DNA from: Ulva prolifera
Lineage: Eukaryota; Chlorophyta; Ulvophyceae; Ulvales; Ulvaceae
Reading direction: 5' to 3'
NCBI GenBank assembly: GCA_023078555.1
Contig: CM041196.1
Span: 6,451,652-6,515,651 of the forward strand
Length of the DNA stretch: 64,000 bases
This document shows positions 57,668 through 64,000 of this stretch, piece by piece. The number at the start of each line of letters is the position of its first letter. The first letter of the stretch is position 1. The notes beneath the pieces are model-generated. The model did no database searches, was not told the origin of the DNA, and saw only the letters and a program-made list of their open reading frames with translations. Both the position numbers and the translations under genes were made by a program.

Positions 57668-59365
57668 GCATGGCGGAGAGGGAGGGTGGTGTGAACGTGT
57701 TTGTTTGGGTACTATCCTACGCCGTGTGACGTCCGCGTTGGAAACATAAGTCCGTTTTGTTCTTTTTTGCTTGTGAAGTTAAAGCATGCAGTAGTGGATT
57801 TGCTAGCTAGCCGTATCCTTAGTGGATCTGATAGCTCTGGGAAATCGGGACCACATGCCGCTCTTCATGGCAGCTAGATCAGTCTCCGTCTTCCTCCACA
57901 TGCATGCGAACGGAACGTGTACTCGATACTTTCGACACTGACCCTGTGTTTCTACTGTGATACTGCAATGCAAGGTGGTCTGGCTGGAATCGGTGGCTTA
58001 TGTGCGATGGGCCATTAAGGTACGGGAGGCAGTGTGCCGTGTGAGCCTGCGAACGGGTATACCTGCAGCATGCATATGCCGATCGCTTTGGCAGACGAAC
58101 CAGACTGCGCTTGTGGTCACAGCAGCGGGCCGTCTAGACCTGGTTCGAGGCCTCCGCGTGGACAAGCGCGTGTGCGCTGGCACCGCCTTGCATGTCGCCG
58201 TTCGGAGGGGAGGCTCCACAGTTGCACGGGCAGCAACCATGTTGAGCAAAAAGCGCCAACCCCGGAGGGTTCATTGTCAACTGATGAAGACGGGATGCCT
58301 ATATAATACTAATTGAGTGGCAGCTACACACGCAACAACCCAACCCATTCAGGTGCACGAATGCATATGGTGATCCACTGGTGGAAGGGGAAGGATGCAC
58401 AGACGTCCATGTTGCAAGGACGAAGCCGGAGAGACAAAGTCGGAGGGAGGCTGCACTGCAGGCATCATGTAGCGTACGCGGCCTTTCCTGAGTTGGCATG
58501 CCTGTCCTTCCGTGTCATGCATTGAGGTTGTACCAGTGCCGTGCGCACAGCATACCCCTTGAACGCTCACCCACTCCGGCACCGTGCCGCGCACACGCTG
58601 CTGTGCAGAGGCTGCCGAGACAACCTCGTCGATGCGATCCTAGGCCTCGCGCAGCAGCCGCAGTGCACCCGGGCGCCACCGCACTCGTCCAAGGCCGTGT
58701 TGTGCCCCTGGCCACCCTCCTCGTAGTTGTGACACCGTGGCCGCTGTGTTGGCAGGCAAAACGCATTTAAACCGAACCATGCAGCTGCAGCTGGGGATTG
58801 TTAAGGCATTAATTCCACAATCGGACTGAACCGAGTGAGCGTCCCAGCATGAGTAGTTACTGGTGTCAACTCGACGTGAACATGCATGTATGACAGATCA
58901 CTGGCGAGTGAATATGCATGTGCGATGCACTGGCAAGTCGGTCAGCACATGCTAGCACTGAATATGATCAAACTCATCAGCTGTGCCACCTACACATGAT
59001 GCGTGGCAAACAACTTTGCTTGGAAGTTGTAATGACATAGACGCAGCGGCTGCGGCGCTGTGCTGACAGAGCTCGGGCGATGTCGCAAATTACGCAGCTT
59101 CTGTTCTCACGCTGCGCCACACGTCGACGTCCTTCGCCGCGATCTCTCCGCTCCTCAGCACAGTGCATGCGACTTCGCGTACAATCGTCGCGACACCAAA
59201 AGACAGCTCAATCGAATCAGGTGTTGGTGAAGGTCCAGTCGCTTTGCATGACCATGCATTCCAGTAGCTCTCACAGCACAGTCACACTCCAGTGAGCTTC
59301 CTCCCGACCGGTAATCTACAGCCATTATGTTGCCAGGCCCCTTCTAGCCCTCAACTTGAAGCTAC
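57668..59365. other. Spacer between two cassettes, no gene seen
   Basis: Contains an S1 tail fragment at about 57780-57860 (GCCGTATCCTTAGTGGATCT, GGGACCACAT). Short frames only. Confidence 0.5.
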
Positions 59366-61234
59366 GTGGATAAAATCGCGCGAAGGCATGTAGCTGACGC
59401 TGAGATGCGCGTGAGATCCCGAGCTGGGACGCCTGCAGCTGCAGGCAACGATCCGGCTCCTGGTCATGGTGGCCCTGCCGAGACTCCGGGCAGAACGACG
59501 CAAAGAAGTTTGAAGATGCATCACTTTGTTTTGATCGGGCTGGCCGCTGTCTGTGCCAGTGTCTGCTTTTCAATCTCCGCTGCATCGTTGAGAGGTGTAG
59601 CATATCATCGGGCCGCAGAGTGCAGCCCCTTTTACATTTCAGGTGTGATACAGTACCATGCGTCTGAAGCTGTGTATGAAGTCTACACATGTTACCGAGG
59701 GTCGGGGAGCCATGCGGTCGTGAAAGTGCTTCCGATCTCTGTACAGTAATTCAATTGCTCGGTTCCACTTCCGCCACCACTGAGTGTCCCAGCTCACACA
59801 ATTACCGTTTTTCACAGCGAAGTTGGGACCATTCATACAATTGCGGCAGATGTAAAAGAATCGCTGGCGTCCGGGCATGCTTGATGCCATACCGAAGCAG
59901 ATGTCCTCTCCGCAGTTGATCAGCAAGTTTCCGCGATGAAGTCACGACACGCTGCAAATCATATTCCTGACCATCATCCGCAGTCATGTTTGTCCACTAC
60001 GGGAAGTCGCCGGATCCTCGTTTGCGTTGTCCAGGACCACATCTGCATTCACACACCTGAGGTCGGGGCGTCGGGTCGGGGCAGGGCAGGTGCAGCGAGC
60101 ATCAAGTCGACGACAGAGCTAGGGACATCCATTGGATTCCAATTGTTTGTTGCACTGGACCTGTCGTGGTCACAGTCCCAGAACTCTCGCGCGTGACTTG
60201 TCTTGTGGGCAGTAACAGTTGTCCAGTGTGCAAGCATCGTTCACAGAGCCGCCTGAAGTATGTGCAGCTAGGCTACGTCATGAAAATGCTTGTTATCTAC
60301 AGACTGTTATGAGATAGTCTGGCAAACATACTCTGTCGAGATGAATGTGCGTGAGCCTGGACATCTTTGCTTAGTGTCCGATGTACCAACCCACAGGACT
60401 GCTGCTGTGATGATGCCAATCTCGGCGGTAATTCGCGCTCCAATGATGTGGTAAACGATCACTCGCGAAGGCATCTTCGGCATCAGAGAGATGAACAACT
60501 ATGCCAGTGAGCTAGATAGGAAAAGGAAGACACAGGTCATGACTCATGAGCGCTGCATTTGGCAGCTGGTGACCTCAGCGACCAGGCATCCTGAGCTCCC
60601 TTGCATCGGCACACATGCTTTCGGTAAGAACATGTTCTCTCTGCAAGTCCACACTCCGCCGTAAAGTGCTCAACCACAGCAATGAGGCCATGGCAAAGCC
60701 ACTGGAGCAGTTCTGCATGCTTGTGATCAGCACATGTAATATACACAACAGCAGTCAGTCATGCTCTATTTGCATCATCTTGTAGCATTGCAAGGCGCAA
60801 GTAGCAGTAGCAGTTGTGGTATGGCATGAGTACAACACGTTACACAGATGCAGAAACCCCTCCTGTCCGCAGGAAGAATTTGGACTAATCATTTTGAATG
60901 GAAGTATGATAAGGGGAACCGATGGCAGTGCTACTACTTGGACCGCAGGAAGACAGCTCAGTACCGGGCGGCCAGCGTCTGCATCTTTGCGGCATTTGCG
61001 GCGCTGCCGCTGGCGCTGGCAGTTTGCAGATGGCAATACCTGTTGAGTGGCACCCGCCAGACTCCGGGCCACGGAGGCCAGGTGAACGCGATGAATACCT
61101 TCTCAGGCTGTCCAGACGGTAGTGAGCTAGAAGGTAGTGAGTTGGCAGATCTGGAGGTACTGCTGCCGTCTCTGCATGTATTCATGGTGACAAGCAAATG
61201 CGTAACACAACAATGCACGCTGCTCAATGAATGA
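59366..61234 (+). CDS. T2-type two-helix loop protein P4 (family member)
   Basis: Predicted exons 59366-59642 and 60873-61234 (212 residues). Exon 1: polar tail with GTPAAAGNDPAPGHGGPAET, helix 1 (FVLIGLAAVCASVCFSISAA) and AAECSPFYIS with donor GTGTGA. Exon 2: GRIWTNHFEWKYDKGNRWQC, CYYLDRRKTAQYRAASV, helix 2 (CIFAAFAALPLALAVCRW) and a tail with GSELADLEV. Cys and aromatic positions match P1 and M4. It opens the second plus-strand cassette. Confidence 0.68.
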
Positions 61235-61473
61235 TGTGTGTCAGCATGTGGTGCCGCCGGCAGAGCGCGTGGCACCCGGACACACAGCTGTGTGAACACT
61301 GAAGTATCTCCGTGCTCCAAATCTATCACATGCGAACAACACGTCAATGCGGGCCCCAGCGTGAGTTCCCGTGTGGTGCATCGCCAACAACCATGTCTTC
61401 GCTGGGTGACCCAGCCTTGCCGCACCTGCTTCAATACCATCGCGAGCACATCGGCTAGCTAGCAATCGCAGAG

Positions 61474-63752
61474 ATGCAGAGGAACGGCACGTGCTGTCAT
61501 GTCGCCCGTTGTTGCACATATTGCTGCGCTCCTGCTTGTGTGAGTAGGCCTACATGCACATACAGCTTCCCTGCAGGCGCCACAAGCTGCGGGTCAGCGC
61601 ACAGCGCGCACAGCACAGCGCTCACGCAGCCCGTCCGCCTCCCCCACAGCACGCCTGCTGGCCGGCCAAGGCCGCGACCCTCGCCCGGTGCTGGGACTGC
61701 AGTCGCTGCGGAGCCACCGCATACGGATCGCGCTGGCCGTAGCGCTGCTGGCGTTCCCTGTAGCCACGAGCATCGCCGCAGCGCGCACCGAGGCGGCCGT
61801 ACGAGGCGCCCAGGCTGCTGTGAACCACAACTGCTACGTGGAGTACAGAGGTGTGCTTCTGCGAGCTGCACCAGTCGGCGGGCTTGGGCATCGGTCCGTT
61901 GTGATACGATAGTATATTGTGACAGCCCGGCATGTCTACATCACTTCACCAATTCGCACAAGTTCGATAGAGCAGCCGGTGTGATGTCGGGGCCCGTGTA
62001 CGATACTTTTTGGCGCGGCAAGGTGATCCAGCTCGCAGCCTGACATCGAAGCAATTCTGATTAGTATTCAGTGATTACCCCAGCGTGAATCCAAGGCCTG
62101 AAACTGCCCCCCACCCGGCGAGGACTCTTGCCGAGGAGCACAGAATTCCCACATGTCGTCAGAGATATGTGCAGGGTGTGCAGCCAAGGCAAAATTGAGC
62201 GCCGCGGACCTGCAGTGGCCGTCTGAGATGTCCCTCGCCGGCGTCTTCCCCCTGGGCTTCCAGCCCCCTGCACACTGCTCGACTCTGGTGCCAACCGCCT
62301 TTGACCTCCGCTCGTGTGACACCGCCAGCGCCCCCAGCTGCTGCTGCTCACAGGTTATGCTCGACTGCGCCATCCGGCCCTCAGAGAATGTGTACGCGTG
62401 GCGGGACGGCCGCGCGCACGCGCTTGCCTGGGCTCAAGTCCTCTGGGCAGTGGCTGCGGCGGCCGCGGTGCCCTGCGCCGTGGCCGCCGGGGTGCTCCTC
62501 GCTCCCGGCCTTGTGGCCAAGGCGCTGCACTGCGCCTACCGGGCGGTGGCGGTGGCCACTGCGCCGCTGCGGCGCTACAGCGAGGAGCAGCAGCGGGACG
62601 GCGCGCAGCTGCTGCTGGGCGTCGTGCTGCCGCTCGCGCTGCTGCTCGCGGTGGCTGTGTCTGCACTTGCGTTGCAGTGGGCCGCACATCACCGCTTACA
62701 GGTGTGGCAGCGGTGCGTCGACAAGGACCGGCATGCGGGCGGCCGGGGTGCGGGTATGCTTCATCGCTGCTCTTCTGTGTACTTGCGCTGCTGCGCATGC
62801 TGCCGTATGCGGCGAATATCCGTCAACGTTCATATGCTCTTCTGCTGCTGCTCGCACATGCATGAGCGCAGTGGCCACACACCTCATGTTTCCCGAATGA
62901 CCCTCAGCCGGGCGTAGCTGCTGCCAGTGCCTGTTCTCAGGCCCGGTGGATGCTTCACCAATGCGTCCCCAGCACTGCTTTGATCGATCAGTGGGGCATT
63001 GTATCCTTGTGCGCGCAGACGCATGATACACTGCCGTTCGATGCACACCACGCTTCGTGATCGCCTGATTTTCGATGCTGCAAATACAGGCGTGCAGACC
63101 CTCGTCGAGCTGAAAGATGCCGAAGTCTGGTGCCACTCGATGGTGCACGCATGAACGGCACGGCCAGTCGTCTCCCTTGGCCGGGCTCGTGTCCTTGTGT
63201 GCGGCAACCGGCATCATGATACGTGAGTATACACGGGCGCTGTCGACTCCACAGTGTGGAGGAGGTCGTAAGTGATGTGTAATTGCGAATTTCTGTGCAG
63301 GCTGCAGTGTTATGACCTTTGGAAGTGATCTAGAGCGGCATACAGCAAACTTCCTCATGACGGCAGCGTTCTTCATCGCAATCCCGTGCTGTGCTGTGGC
63401 CACGTGGTGCGCAGACCCGTTTGTGAAGCGCCTCCGCGGAGCCGCTGCCGCCATCCTTGCCCAAGACGCCGGCGGCACGGATATCCCCATCGATGCATCG
63501 AGTGCCACCGTGGATCAGCCGGTGTGCTTTCCTTGCTCCAGGCATCGCTGGAAGTACTGCACGAGGTGGCCGCACATGCATGCATACACACTGGCCAAGC
63601 GTGGACACATGCTGGGGGGGGAAGGGGCACATCCAGGAAGGGATCACTGCACGATCCAGGTGTCCATGCAGCACATCATGCTATCATGCATGGACCCCTG
63701 CAGTTTGCAGCAGTATGGCCCAAGCGCCCTGGCAATATGGCAAGCAGGGTAG
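61474..63752 (+). CDS. B-type four-helix loop protein P5 (family member)
   Basis: Predicted exons 61577-61850, 62175-62753 and 63301-63752, with a possible start exon 61474-61539 (MQRNGTCCHVARCC; the intron would be only 37 bp). Exon A: GQRTARTAQRSRSPSASPTA, helix 1 (IALAVALLAFPVATSIAA), VNHNCYVEYR. Exon B: GCAAKAKLSAADLQWPSEMS, FPLGFQPPAHCSTL, SCCCSQVMLDCAIRPSENVY, helix 2 and helix 3 (LLLGVVLPLALLLAVAVSAL); donor GTATGC. Exon C: GCSVMTFGSDLERHTANFLM and helix 4, WCADPFVKRLRG. The 3' end is uncertain: the frame continues to 63752, with a donor-like GTGTGC at 63522. The A-type partner expected next would lie beyond the window. Confidence 0.68.
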
Positions 63753-64000
63753 CGGTTTCTCAAGACACTGCGAACGGTGTGAGAACACACAAATTGGAGG
63801 TTCATCTTTGCCCGAGTATCAATGTTCTCATTTATGTGTATGTATGCATATATGCAAGCGCTGGCGGGATGCATGCTGATTGGGAGTTCGAACTGCTGTT
63901 GAAAAGGAAGCACTTGAGCATCGACTGCACCGCATTGGTTACACCGTTGTAGCTGCCCTGTCAGTCATTTGATTGTGCGCTTTGGTCAATGCCCGGCTGC
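63753..64000. other. 3' flank of P5, nothing seen
   Basis: An alternative frame runs to 63952 (VLIYVYVCIYASAGG) without support. Confidence 0.4.

Overview
This is nuclear DNA of a eukaryote, almost certainly a green alga. The evidence is a complete five-exon gene for the 43 kDa subunit of the chloroplast signal recognition particle (cpSRP43, a green-lineage protein), GT-AG introns with pyrimidine-rich CAG acceptors, two Cys-rich PLAC8 genes, a plant-type flavin monooxygenase end, and a landscape full of non-LTR retrotransposon ends, short DNA elements and GT/CA microsatellites. No bacterial operon, CRISPR array or rRNA is present. The species cannot be named from the sequence.

Layout. 1-931: 3' end of a flavin-containing monooxygenase gene. 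2.7-20.9 kb (minus strand): six genes for small membrane proteins. 22.2-26.0 kb (minus): cpSRP43. 26-50 kb: a repeat-rich centre with two PLAC8 genes (29.4 and 42.2 kb), a four-helix membrane protein (33.2 kb) and a broken paralogue (27.6 kb), two LINE families, a 183-bp tandem satellite and perfect hairpins. 50.1-63.8 kb (plus strand): five more genes of the same membrane-protein family as the left block.

The most interesting content is that family. By pairing short exons by hand (phase, splice sites, residue alignment) I find 11 genes of three types, always in the same transcriptional order: T2, then B, then A. Each protein starts with a transmembrane hairpin: helix, extracytoplasmic loop (with paired cysteines in all but one), helix. 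B-type genes add two further helices. The order T2-B-A occurs twice on the minus strand (M1-M2-M3, M4-M5-M6) and once completely (P1-P2-P3) and once cut by the window end (P4-P5) on the plus strand. The two blocks point away from each other around the repeat-rich centre. I recognise no known family; function is unknown, but co-duplication as a trio suggests a membrane complex or a receptor/recognition set.

Mobile DNA. An RLE-type LINE copy at 43.7-46.3 kb is bounded by an exact 12-bp target duplication and ends in TTGTAA without a poly(A) tail. Other copies of its 3' end are as short as 42 bp, three of them with exact duplications. A roughly 105-bp hAT-like MITE with 8-bp duplications lies in or near introns of several genes. 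A SINE-like repeat carries a tRNA-type B box. Splice sites, starts and ends of the multi-exon models are predictions without transcript support.
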